A DNA stretch of 64,000 bases, taken from Onchocerca lupi. Taxonomy: Eukaryota; Nematoda; Chromadorea; Rhabditida; Onchocercidae. The DNA is taken from positions 16,380-80,379 of the forward strand of contig JAOVVO010000367.1 of NCBI GenBank assembly GCA_028564675.1, written 5' to 3'. The notes beneath the pieces are model-generated. The model made no database searches. It was not told the DNA's origin and saw nothing but the letters and a program-made list of their open reading frames with translations. Positions 1 to 11,150 of the stretch are shown piece by piece (within the stretch, counting starts at the first letter, position 1; the number at the start of each line of letters is the position of its first letter). Position numbers and translations under genes: made by a program.

Positions 1-270
1 ATTTATTGTTGTACAGAGTTCTTTTCTTTTACTTCATTACCCACTTATTTAAATTCAGTTAATATAATTTAACTCAATTTAACTGATTTCATAACATTAA
101 TATACTAAAGTCACATGGAAATTGAAATGTATTTAATGCTACGTTTCTTTCTTCCGCTTTATTGAATCATAATTTGCGTTCAGTTAAACTCTTGTTATCT
201 TTCAATAAGCTTTTATTTATATATTCAGAAAGAAATGAAAATTCATAAATTGGAATAGAGGCAAAGAGGT

Positions 271-330
271 TTTTAATTTTTGAAAAGTTTTTACCCTAGT
301 TTTTGATTTTTGAAAAGTTTTTACCCTAAC
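271..330. repeat. 30-bp tandem duplication
   Basis: Two adjacent 30-bp units (271-300 and 301-330) differ at only about three positions. The core tgaaaagtttttaccct is identical in both. This is a simple local duplication in non-coding DNA. Confidence 0.85.
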
Positions 331-831
331 TATGGAATTTTTAAGTTTTTATGCAAATAGACATTCCACTACATTTATTCAGATTTTTAACTAAAACAGT
401 ACTTAACATGCTAGACCAGTTTTTATCATATTTATCAAATTTCGAGAATTAGATAAAATGAATTCGAATTATTATTTACATTCACCATTGACTAGCCTTT
501 CTGTTACTGCTGTTGCTTCAAGCTGTTAGCTTAATTCATACTATTGATGGACGATACGTTAACATGCCTCATTTTGCATTTCGATTCTTTGCGGTGTAAA
601 TTTCAATGCACTTCAAAATTTTTCTTTTAACACCTTTTAGCGATGGTCGGGTTGTTACCCAGAAGAGTGGAGCTATTGAAGTTAAATCAAATCTGCTACA
701 AAAATTGTTTCATCTGTTGCTTTTGCTACTCCGAAATCTTTAAATCATGGGCTTGAAGCTTGCATCAACCATGGGGACAAAACATAATGCTGCCGCAGTG
801 GTATCAACTGAAAGAAAACATTGAATTCTGA

Positions 832-834
<3 letters not shown>

Positions 835-870
<36 letters not shown>
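835..870. repeat. Poly-T run (36 nt)
   Basis: An uninterrupted run of about 36 T. Similar long A/T homopolymers recur at 16816-16847, 42669-42699, 44552-44578 and 58708-58738. Their lengths are likely to vary between individuals and between assemblies. Confidence 0.9.
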
Positions 871-875
<5 letters not shown>

Positions 876-3800
876 TCATCAAAATTAATTGAAAAAATCT
901 CGATTTTCAGAAGATGTTTTAGACTTATTTTGAAGATGGTGTATGATAATTTAAGAAGTTGATTAAAAACTCAGGAAATCCACGTCTTTCCGATCATTCA
1001 ATGAAGTAGTAATTAGAAAAGCATTTTAATTATCATTTCAAAAAGCCTCCACGAGAACTCTGCAAACCGAAATTTACAAATATTATAAAATTCTTGTCTC
1101 CAGAAAGTTTTCGAAAATTCCCCATTTTCATGATTATTAAATCATAATTACGATTGATTTATTCTCATTACCACTCTGAGATATATTTCTTGCTTGAAAA
1201 TTCATTTTGTAAATTTTAATGGATAGATTTAAAATTTAGTGTAGATTGGGTATATCGTTAAGTGATATTGATGAAAGAAAGCTAAATGTAGCTACATTTT
1301 TTTTTTTTTTTGAACGATATTGATGTACTGCTAGCATTGCTTACAGAAATTTTATACTGTTATTTTTTTTGTCGATCATTAAGCCGGATCATTTCTGGAA
1401 AAGCATCAAAAATTTTGTCGAATTTTCTTTTTCTATAGTTTCATCCTTCACCATTCACTGTTTAATGTTTAAACGATAAATCTAATATTGCAGTTTAGTT
1501 TTGTTCGAATCATTATTGCAGGGATCTGTTTTCATATACTCTTTAATCGGAATTCTGGAAAAAAGTTATCTTATATAAGCATATTCTTCACGATGGGTAT
1601 GAATAATTTTATGATTGCCTATATAATTTTTAAGAGGTCTTTTTTTGTCTGGAAATTTTTCTTCTAATACTTTTATCACAGCTATTAATTCTGATAACTT
1701 TCACTGCTACTGCTACTGTCACTACTACCTCGTTCCACGAAACTATATAATTCATTTCGGAAAAAATAACTTTTTCCTTTTTGTATGTTTAGAAAAAAAA
1801 CCATTCATTTGAAAGGTGTATTCAGGGAGCTATCATAATGCTGCTTCCTTTCGGATCTAGAATTTTTGATTTTATACTTATCAGGAAAACTCACCCGTTG
1901 CTGTTTTTCATTTGTTAAAAACAATCCTTGAAATGTTATTCTTATCTCGTGAGGGTTGGTTTTTATTAATTCAAGCTAAAACTTCATTAATAATTGGGCA
2001 TAAAAATTGAATTAAATTTGGTTGAACATTTTGGAATTCATCTATTGTTCTTTTTTCTTATGACACTTAATTGAAATGATGTTCGTCTTTATATGAAACG
2101 AATAATTTTAGATCCATTTTACTAAAGAATCAAATTGGAATTTCAAAATTGCAGTTAGACAGATATATTAATTAATTTTCAATTTACTATGTTTCTGCAA
2201 AACCTCTTCTTTAGTATATTCAGTGCGTACGATTATTCTATACACCATGTTTTTCTTGAATTTCATTACCTTTTTGATGGTAAGTATGAGTGATGTGTAT
2301 TGTGTATTTATAGGAATGTGTGCGTGTTTGTGTACAGCAGTGTACTGTACAGTACAGAAACAACTATACAAGGTGCAAAGACACTGTATTTTACCTTACA
2401 TAGTGATAGAAAATTTCATCTTTTATACTGTGCAGTACCCTCTGTAATGTACTTTGTTGTTCGTTGTGACGCATACAAATATATGTTCAAAGTTTCTACT
2501 TCTTTATCATTGTATTTTTCACTAGTTCTTTTATCCTCACCTTTTTGTTCCTTAATATTTTTCTTTTTTATCACTATTATTCTTTGTTTTCAATTATGTC
2601 CCTTTTTTCATCGTATATGTTTCTATAATACCTTTATTTTTTGTTTTTTTCTTTTTTTTTTTTCAAATTTCATTTTTGTGAACACATTGACAGTTAGTGG
2701 ATTTCGGTGAAAAAAGCAGTGTGTCTTTTGCAATTTCAACAGTGTGATCTGATGCCTGCTCAATCATTTCGACATATGGCGGATTTTCCATACATTTGTT
2801 GTCGTCGGTATAAGACATGGTCACTGATAACAAAGCAGTCAATTGGCTCTTTTTAGATTAATGGCGGTCAAGTGTTGCTGCTTGGCTGAGGGATGATCTA
2901 TTCTGAATCTGAGAGGAAAATTAGTCTTTCTAGTGTTTGAATTTTGATCATTGCAAAATGAAAAGTCAGCAATGTTTAATTTCCCTATAGACATGAATAA
3001 GAGATATAATTCTACTCTCTGTTTATTTCGAAGAAGAAAAAAGGAGAATTAGATGAATAAAAAGAATATGTAGGCCGTGGTTAATTGATTAAATCAGTGC
3101 ATCAAATAGAATTTCATGTAATTATGTTACTATCATTTACAAAAGAAAAGTTTGTCAGAAATGCTGTGCTAATTCAGACATCATGTTTGGAATGGATAAA
3201 CAAAAGTGGTTGAATTTTCATCTTCTAAACTTTCCGGAGTCTTCTTGAAGTTAAATTAGTATTGTTACTTCCCAAAAAATTTTTTTAGAGAAATTGAGTG
3301 AAAACGAAAAATGGCGATGCAGTATTATTTTCCAACAACAAAAGTTCGTGATATGCTGTAACGTTTCTAATCCGACGATCGTCATTTAGCGTTTTCTTTC
3401 TTGCCAGTGATTTATGAGTGTCATTATTGTTTTGTAAAAGAATTGGCGAAGCATCTCACATCCACTCAACTATCGCTGTGGTAGCTTTTTGTCGAAATAT
3501 AAATTTCGCGCACTCACAACAAATTTCGGCTTAAATCTGTTATAAATTAATTGCTGTTTACTATGGTAGACAATAATGCAGAGAATTTAAACAATTTACA
3601 TTAAAATTTCAATGACTCAACTGCACAATGGATAACATATAATGCGCGGATAATTAAGAAATTATTGTAAATATTAGGCGGGGACGGGATGCGAATAGAG
3701 ATTGATATATTTATGCAGCAGTTCTTACTATTTTAATGAGCATAAACATTTGAACGTATTGGATTGCTTAAAGATTGGTCTGATAATGTGTTGAAGAGAT

Positions 3801-4889
3801 TATCAGACCAATTTTCAAACAAAAATCAGAAATACCAAACTAACTTTTCTGACTTGATTGTTGAAAATATCGAATAGGTCAAATCTTAACCAACCGAGAG
3901 AGGGTCATGATTGTTAAAATGCCGCAGAAGAGGAAGAGTTAGTAAAGGTTTCTTGACTGCATTTTTTTTGATACCGCGATAAAACTACAGTGTAGTGTAA
4001 GATATCGAAAACTTTTGGAAATTGGTAATTATGAAATTTCATTCGTCTGGCAAAGTAATCCCAATGTTTCAACAAATTATGAAAAAAAAAAGAAAAAACA
4101 ATTTGGAACTTACTCGTTTTTTTATTTATTTTTTTTTTTTTCACTTCGAAAAGTGCATTCAGCTTTGAGTGGTAAATTCTGCTTCTTTATTATATTTTCG
4201 GGAAATATTCGACATTTTTGGCTGGATTTAACATTGAAAGTACATGATAAATGATTCCCTTCATTATTCGATTGCTCTCAAACCAGATTAGGATAGAGTG
4301 AGATGATTTTAAATTGATTTTGTTAAATAATCGATCGTTGAATAACAGTATTTAAGCAAATATCCAAAAGAAAAGAAAAGTTTTTTTTTTTAAGACTTAT
4401 TACTTTTGGAAAAAAATATTTACACTCGCGAAAAATGAAAAAAAAATACCTACAACGCAAAACTGAAGATGATTCGTTTCGATATTTCCTCTCATTTGAA
4501 GCAATTACAATATTCTCAGGAGTTAGGTGGCACTTTATGAAACTTTGTAAAGAAGAACGACAGTATAAAAGCCTTAATCACGCATTTCATTTTCTTAGAT
4601 GAATAAGCATTTTTTCATTGAATATGGTAACTTAATCTCAGTCTTCGTGTGATTCTTAATTTCTGTTTCAACTATTCATGATTTCATAGCATTACTATTT
4701 GTAATTTTATAAATTTAAGTCGAAAAAATATCGAAAATTATTGTGTTTATTTCAAAGTTTTATCCAAGGACAAAATCAAATTATTTATCTCATGAGAAAA
4801 GAATTCCAGAAAAATAATTTTCGATATTTTTTACAATCGTTTGATAAATCTATTTATGACAAGCTTGATGATCTTGATGAAATAAAATA

Positions 4890-5940
4890 TTGATTCTATT
4901 TATCATCTCCGATACAGCAATAGGAAAAGATTGCTACGGTGATGTGTGATACTATCACTCCCATATATTTGTAGCCCAACCAAGAATTTAATAAACAAAA
5001 CAAAAACCAAAATTTGCAGGTATACGATGGCATAAAAAAGAAATTCTATGAAACTGTCATAATGAACTCTATGAAATTCTATGGAACTGCCATAACTGTC
5101 ACCTTTTACCTTTAGTTTTCAGATGGGCTTTATTTTCGTGCCAAACCGTTAGAGAATCTCTTTCCAGCAACAGAATCTATTCCATTTCAATGAATTAAAG
5201 AAGAATTGACGGGAGAAAAATAATTGATTATCTTTTGCCTGAATCAAAATTAAATGGTTAGAAATTTTTGCATGTTACACCATTTATATAAATGATGTCA
5301 CCTAATTGCCTTACATACTTCGAAACTTTATCGAAATTTTGATTTTTTAAATTAATTAATAAAACATTAATAATGAAAGCGAACGATAAAACACTGAAAT
5401 AGTATGGAACAACTAAGTGTCGATGACTCGGTTTTAATTAAAAAAGATTACTCTTTTGTCCCTAACATTGTAATGAATCTTCTCTTAGTTGTAAGTAGAA
5501 GTCTTAGCAGTTATTCGAAACAGATTACCCCTTGTTTTGCTTGTCGACTCGATTTATGTTGTAAAGAAAAAAAGTTTTAGCTTTTATGTTTAAATAATTC
5601 ATTATCAGTTATTCAAAAACAGAATTTTTAAATTTGAGTTATTTTTTTCGAAATGCCAAATAATTAAAAATTTATGAAATGGACGTCAAACAATTATCTT
5701 TAACTATATGAGACCATATTTTTAGATCCCAATAATCTTAATGCTTGAGAAAAGATAACCCATTTTTCAGACTGCTATTATTAGAGTTCTACTTACATTA
5801 TTGTATTTGCATCAGTTCTTGTTCATATTTTCGGAAAATCTTTGGATATCATATTTTGTAAGGTTATTAATCTGATTAATTCAGTTGTTATCTCTGGAAT
5901 CAGTCATTTATCAAAATGCATTTATCATTTTATAAAAATT
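4890..5940 (-). repeat. Left arm of a diverged inverted repeat
   Basis: Read on the minus strand, this segment aligns collinearly with plus-strand sequence at about 9440-11150. Matching landmarks in order are: a block with atgcattttgataa followed by taatcagattaata (about 5930-5820 here, about 9465-9520 in the partner); a block around tttatcgttc (about 5400, partner about 10650); a block with tttaattcattg (about 5190, partner about 10867); and the end block with gccatcgtata, taaattcttg and aaatatatg (about 5030-4950, partner 10997-11075). Identity looks roughly 70-75 percent with indels, and the partner is about 650 bp longer. No coding frame is conserved between the copies, so I read it as a non-coding dispersed or inverted repeat rather than a gene. 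Confidence 0.7.
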
Positions 5941-6410
5941 ACCCATTTTAGAGCAAATCTTTACACAGCTACTTTCCTCTAAATTTATAATTGCTTATTA
6001 AGTTTTTACTCACTGGATAATGTTCGAGTTACCAGCTTCAGTGATTTCCTCCATATTTAATTTTGTAGTTCTGGATAATGATATTAAATACTCAATAACA
6101 ACTAGCTTATCTTTGTTACTCGGTATGTTGACAATAAATAATATTTCAGCAACTGGAAATGCAATAACTTAGCATTTGGAATATTACAAATTCTTGTTTT
6201 GCCAATCATAATGCCAAACTTTTGTATACTTTAAATTGCTGATTCAGTTTTGAAATTTATCTTTGAATGCTCATATATTATTTAATACTGTTTTAATTTT
6301 TGCCATTCTGTTGATTAATAGCGCTATAGCTATCCACATGAAATTGAAGTTTCGCTGTAAAGCAAGACTAGAAAGCATTCCATTACTTTACAGAAAATCT
6401 GACTGCTGGT

Positions 6411-6850
6411 AAAGTCTAAACTTACTGAATATATTTCTGTAGATTCAGATCCAAGTGATCTTGATTTGAAGTGTTTTGCTGTTTTGAACACCTTTTTTTT
6501 AATCATTGCAAAAATCCTTATCCTCCTTGAAAGATTTTTACTGCAAACTCATACTATAATTTAAGAAATGCTTTGCAAGGTACAGCGCTACTTTGCATAG
6601 AATCATGGGTTTTAATTTTTCCTTTAAAATTTCATAATATCGCACTGCATATGTTCTATTCCATTAACAAGTTTATTGGCTTTATGTCAATTGCAACTAC
6701 ATTAGCTCCTCTCTGATATGCAAATTGTGACCACCCATTAGGAAAAGCACTAAGATCAATGACTTTTGCCCTTTTTGGAGTAATTTATATTTATTTTATA
6801 TTTCTATCAACTTGTATGCCGAGCACGATCTGTAGCCATCCTTACTAATT
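6411..6850 (-). pseudogene. Decayed bacterial rrmJ/ftsJ (rlmE) relic, probable Wolbachia transfer
   Basis: Conceptual minus-strand translation in shifting frames gives the parts of RrmJ/FtsJ, the 23S rRNA 2'-O-methyltransferase that methylates U2552, in the right order. The N-terminal GYRSCSAYKLIEI lies near 6845-6802 and is followed by a stop. The SAM-binding loop is at 6766-6671, where DLSAFPNGWSQ stands for the usual DLGAAPGGWSQ, followed by ANVVAIDIKP. The strand segment EFAVKIFQGG is at 6550-6521, and the C-terminal segment SRSLGSESTEIYSVSL is at about 6470-6415. The K, K and E positions of the family's K-D-K-E catalytic set can be recognised; the D-containing middle part is too eroded to place. 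Stops and frameshifts rule out expression as a protein. Animal FtsJ paralogues have introns and other flanking sequence. This intronless bacterial-style relic fits a nuclear Wolbachia transfer (inference). Origin from another Rickettsiales bacterium cannot be excluded. Confidence 0.82.
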
Positions 6851-7062
6851 TTCTGTACATTCATTTAAAATGATGCTGCAACTATCTGGTTCAAGATAAT
6901 TTTCGGCTCTCGGTTTTTTTTTCACTCTACTTTTTATTGTTGGCACCTGTGTAAAAACCACTTATTATTGATTATATCTTTTGGCTCTTTCTTTTATTTC
7001 TTTCACTAGTGTATATATTTATTTAGCCATTATGGTAACTGGGGTTTTAAAAGAGATCTAAC

Positions 7063-7220
7063 TACTCTTCAATAGTAAGATTTGCTCTTTTTTCTACTGC
7101 TTGTGTTGTAATCCGTTTTGCATCTTTTTAAACTGCTCTTTAATCTCTTCTATATTTTTCTTTAAAATCAACTGGTCTTTATTTTGTGTTTGTGAATTAC
7201 TGTCATTTACTTGTTTCAAG
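7063..7220 (-). pseudogene. Second bacterial-looking coding relic
   Basis: Minus-strand frames give a lysine/glutamine-rich helical stretch (LILKKNIEEIKEQFKKMQ at about 7167-7114), which continues after a frame change as ITTQAVEKRANLTIEE and then a stop. Further fragments of similar character (LVKEIKERAKRY) occur near 7010-6975. The composition is like an AT-rich bacterial gene, and it lies upstream of the rrmJ relic in the same orientation. It could belong to the same transferred block. I do not recognise the family. Chance open frames in AT-rich DNA remain possible. Confidence 0.4.
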
Positions 7221-8054
7221 AACAAATGATATGAACGGAAAATTCTAGAAAACTGACATGTAAGTCAACTGGTGATTATGCGGTTTCCACATATTTCAGT
7301 GTCCACACAGAATCTTATCCGTAGAACATTTGGATATATAATTAAATTTTAAATTCTCTTGTTATCAGTTTCATCTCGTGCAAATCGATCTCATACTTCC
7401 TTTGAAATGTTATGAATTTAAGAAAAAGTTCATAAACTTAAATTGTGATGTTTCCTTTGCTGTGCAAACCTTCGCTTTACTACCTCAAATTGATACCCCT
7501 TGTTTTTGACACTTTTTTTTTTTTTTTTGCATCTTGATGTCAGCTCTCGGGAATGAATAGGAAATTCAAATTCATTTGGTTTAGCAAATATGTGATGCAT
7601 TATACTCTTACTATTATTATTATTATTAAATATCATATTACTAAGACATATAGTACCAATTATATACTCTTGGATCGAAGACAAAGCGTTTCCGGTAGAA
7701 TTTCCATCTTGTTGATGTATTTCCTCAATTTATCTGTCTGCACAGGAATTAATATCAATGTCTCGTTAAACATTTCAGATATCTTACCTGAATATCTCTT
7801 TACTATTTTCTGGCTCGGTACCATTGATCATCGTAAAATGGAAACCTATTACCTGATGACTATTGAGGAAGTTCAATTCTTTCTGTAAAAAAAGGATAAT
7901 TTTAGGAAGTTAACAGACTTTCAAAAAGTATCATGTTTCGAAAAGCCTCAGTAGCATATGAAGTCAATTCAAAAAATGATGTTTGAAAATTTAATATATT
8001 ATTAAAATAACTTCACAACATTAATGATTTTTGTGCAGAAATTAGATTGAACTA

Positions 8055-8366
8055 ATGCAAATAAAGGATCATTGGGAGCAAATAAACACAACAAACCTTC
8101 CAGTTCAAAATTTTCTTTTCAACGTTTCTTCATTTTTTATGTCTACGATAACAGTTGATTCATTTCAGAATCAGAAAATTTTAACACAGTATGTCCATCC
8201 AGAAATATTCTTTTCCCTACAATATTTTTTGCAACAAATATTTGGTGAAATTTTTGGTCATCAGGATAAACAATGTTGTACAATACTCGAACTGGTTAAA
8301 TTTATATCTGAGATTCCGACAAAACATCCACCAGTATATATTAATGTAATCAAAAATTGGAACTAA
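8055..8366 (+). CDS. Weak candidate single-exon ORF, 103 residues
   Basis: This frame is open for 103 codons from ATG at 8055 to TAA at 8364-8366, which is longer than most random frames here. Residue composition is mixed rather than low complexity, with the C-terminal part containing ILELVKFISEIPTKHPPVY. A good nematode acceptor (TTTTTGTGCAG, ending 8038) lies 16 nt upstream of the ATG, as would suit a spliced-leader site. Against it, no domain is recognisable, no clear poly(A) signal follows closely, and it lies in a region of relics and repeats. It may be a lineage-specific gene, a relic or chance. Confidence 0.25.
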   Translation: MQIKDHWEQINTTNLPVQNFLFNVSSFFMSTITVDSFQNQKILTQYVHPEIFFSLQYFLQQIFGEIFGHQDKQCCTILELVKFISEIPTKHPPVYINVIKNWN

Positions 8367-9379
8367 TTTATCCGATTAATATCGATTTCATCTCATTTGT
8401 TAATCATTCACGATAAGAATTCTGTGAAAAAATTCCATTTGAAATTTTTGAATCTCTGTCTATTAGATTCCAGCTTATTTCTAAGTGAGCTTCTTGAAAT
8501 TTAACCATGAGTACAGAACATTTCAGAGCAGCGGTTTTTTTAATAATTTTTCGCTGCCAAACAGAAAAGTATTATATGGTGACCAATGTAGTTCTGTAAA
8601 ATAGACGGGTTGCTGAAATAAGATTAAATTATCAAATTTTCGCTTCAAATTATAAATTTATTTCTGATTCCTGACTTATTAGAAAATTCAAGCAGAATGG
8701 TTCGCTACAGTTCACAAAACTAAAATTCCTTCGAATATGTTTAATGAAGAATTCGATCTTTAAATAAGGAAAAAGTTTTTCAAAACAAAGAATTTCTTCT
8801 TCTAAACGATATGTTTCCACTTCTATTTGAAATAAAAGTAACAGAAAACGGAGGATACCATCTTGATGAAGTTTGTTTGAAAAATGCGTCCAAAAGCTTT
8901 TATAGAAATGGCGGGATTATTTTGCCATTTTGATAAAATAGTAATCAGGCCGATAATTTAGTTCAAAATTTAGTTTTTCAGACATCATTTCTATAGTTCT
9001 GAAAAATGTTGGAAATAAGTTATCCTTCATTATAATTAACTATTCAATGGAACTTATTGACTCACTGCTACCGTCTTATCTTTTATAATAATAAATAATT
9101 GAAACAGTGGAATATAATGAATATGATTTCGGTTTTAGGGAATATTTGCAGCATGATAATATTTATTTAAAAAAAAAAATGCGAGCGCCATATTTATTAA
9201 ACCACAACTGCGTAATGCTTGAATAATTCTCTTTCCTGTAGCAAGCAAAACTCTCTCCAATATTTCGTCGCAATTTTTATCATATTTCATTTCCGAAATT
9301 TAAATTAAATTTTCTCCAAGCTACCAATTTTTAAGCAAAAACTCCAAAATTTAAATAACAAATGCATCAGTCGATGAAA

Positions 9380-9433
9380 TTTGCTTCTCACTATTAAATA
9401 TTTTTGTATTGTTTGCTTCTCACTATTAAATAT
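9380..9433. repeat. Short tandem duplication, 32-bp period
   Basis: The segment tttgcttctcactattaaa occurs at 9380-9398 and again at 9412-9430, with a shared tat following. It is a simple local duplication next to the right inverted-repeat arm. Confidence 0.85.
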
Positions 9434-9439
9434 ATTGTT

Positions 9440-11150
9440 CCTGGGATGGCAATTTGATAAGTGATGCATTTTGATAAGAGACTAATTTTCGAGACAACAA
9501 CGAAGTTAATCAGATTAATAGCTTTATTAAAATAAATATGCAAAACTTTTCGAAAATATGAACAATTGTATATAAAACTCAGAATACCCGTAATAAGGGA
9601 ATAATTGCTTGCGAAGTCGAAGCTTTATGCGCTTTCAACTATTTTCTGCAATCTCAATTGAGATTTCACCAATTATTGTGAGATTCATATTTTTTTGTAT
9701 TTATTTTTATTTTTATTTAGTTTTATTATGAGAAATTAAGTCCCTATTGGGCTAAGAAAGTAATTTTAATCTAAACAGTGATGAAGAATAAACCGATTTT
9801 CATATCAATAGAAACAGTGATGAATTTCAAATTATTCGAACAAAAACATATGGCTAGTAAAATTTGTTAGATTATAAATTTTTGATAAGCTTATCGACAG
9901 AGCAATGATTGATTTGCAGATTTGGGACAAAAACTTCAAGTTATCTGAATAAAGCTTTCCTACGGAGACTATTTTTCCCATATTAATAGCTTCTCCCACG
10001 GCAACAACTTCAACTTCATCCTCCTTCTCCATCCCTTTAATGTCAACTAGAAGCAAGTTAGATATGTTGGAGACCAGTGATAAAGTTCTTACTCCAAGTC
10101 TTAAAAACTTTTTCATTTGTTCTGCAATCATGTTCGTTGAATCCGCATCTTCATTGCCACTGTCCATCGTTCTCGAATAGTTGTTATGGACGCTATACAA
10201 AGACAATTTGTCCGAATGGAATTCAATAAATTTTTTTCTGCTCTTACACTGCGAACTTACTTGAACCCAGTCAAATATAAACACTTTTACATAACATTCA
10301 TGTCATCTTTTCAGCAATATGGATCGCAAACCAAAATTCATAAAGCCGTGGTATAGTTTAGAATGAGTATTGTGAAACAGTTTCATTCGAAACTATATTT
10401 GTTGCAGTGATTGAGAGGAATAAACTGCTCACCTCATCCGGTGGATATTTTAACCGATTTAATACAGGATGATGAATATTGCAAAAAGATTCTGAATATC
10501 GTAGAAAGTCCAGTTATCGTAAATTAAGCTAAATACATATGTTGTTTAGTAGTATGTAACTAAATTAAAGTTTCTTTGAAAGGAAAAGTACTTTTTTCTA
10601 ATTAAAAGTAGGTCAGTCAGCATTATCTGTTGCATATTATTTCACTGCTTTATCGTTCTCTGGCAATTATTGATGTTTCAATTACTAAATTAGTTCTAGA
10701 AGACTGAAAAGATTGGAATTTCAAAAAAATTTTAGAGTATTAAGGTGATTAGCGTAACATTATTTATAGAACTGATGTATCACTGCAGTATGCGGAAAAT
10801 TGTAAGACATCAAATGCTGAATTCAGACAAAGGATAGTCACTTATTTCTGTCCGGTCAATTTTCCTTTAATTCATTGGGAATCGGTAAATTCTACTGTTT
10901 CATAAAGATCCTCTAGCAGTACGACACGAAAGTAAAAAAGTTCTGAAAATTAATGATAAAAACTTATACAGTTATATCATAGAATTTCCTTTTGCGCCAT
11001 CGTATAAATGCAAATTTTGCTTGGTTTTACAGTTTGTTTTGTTAACTAAATTCTTGATTGGAATGGAAATATATGAAAGTAATGGGATCACATATCATTG
11101 CTTGCACCAATCCCATTTCACTGCTATATCAGAAATGATGGAATAGATAC
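9440..11150 (+). repeat. Right arm of the diverged inverted repeat
   Basis: This is the plus-strand partner of the minus-strand arm at 4890-5940. Homology is clearest at 9440-9560 and at 10560-11150. The part between, about 9600-10500, has no visible counterpart in the left arm and looks like an insertion here or a deletion there. Two stretches within it (10788-10888 and about 10970-11146) look like exons with splice sites, but the left arm does not keep their frames, so I treat them as chance or relic. Confidence 0.68.
9832..10167 (-). CDS. Candidate small protein, 111 residues, no known family
   Basis: From ATG at 10167 to the stop at 9832-9834 the frame is open for 111 codons. The frame stays open upstream to about 10284, but that part crosses possible splice signals (GTAAG and TTCGCAG). 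The protein starts MDSGNEDADSTNMIAEQ, then has a mildly amphipathic, hydrophobic body with an acidic central patch (GMEKEDEVEVV). There is no signal peptide and no motif I recognise. It lies in the part of the right repeat arm that is missing from the left arm, so it could have come in with an insertion. It may be a lineage-specific gene or one exon of a larger gene. Chance is possible, but 150 open codons overall is unusual here. Confidence 0.35.
   Translation of the reverse strand: MDSGNEDADSTNMIAEQMKKFLRLGVRTLSLVSNISNLLLVDIKGMEKEDEVEVVAVGEAINMGKIVSVGKLYSDNLKFLSQICKSIIALSISLSKIYNLTNFTSHMFLFE

Larger units (their letters stand above)
1..4889. other. Gene-poor left flank
   Basis: I see no supportable gene in this stretch. 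It is AT-rich, with frequent stops in all frames. Open stretches such as 2300-2710 (+) are T-rich and translate to low-complexity Phe/Leu/Cys strings, so they are probably not coding. The minus frame near 2168-2280 gives a short sensible-looking peptide but has no convincing neighbouring exons. The region holds a 36-T run at 835-870 and a 30-bp tandem duplication at 271-330. Confidence 0.6.
7231..9439. other. Mostly non-coding, one weak ORF
   Basis: No confident gene is visible. The minus strand near 7900-7450 shows short peptide-like stretches broken by stops, which may be further relics. The only plus-strand open frame worth listing is at 8055-8366. Two units of a 32-bp-period duplication sit at 9380-9433. 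Confidence 0.5.

Noticed and set aside
2300..2710. 136-codon open frame on the plus strand
   Set aside because: T-rich low-complexity translation (Phe/Leu/Cys strings) with no splice context or family resemblance.
10318..10528. Sense-looking peptides around a possible short intron (KPKFIKPWYSLE, then PHPVDILTDLIQDDEYC)
   Set aside because: No splice junction joins them without an in-frame stop; at best a relic inside the repeat arm.
10788..11147. Two exon-like segments with acceptor and donor signals and clean frames
   Set aside because: They lie in the right arm of the inverted repeat, and the homologous left arm does not keep the frames, so selection for coding is unlikely.
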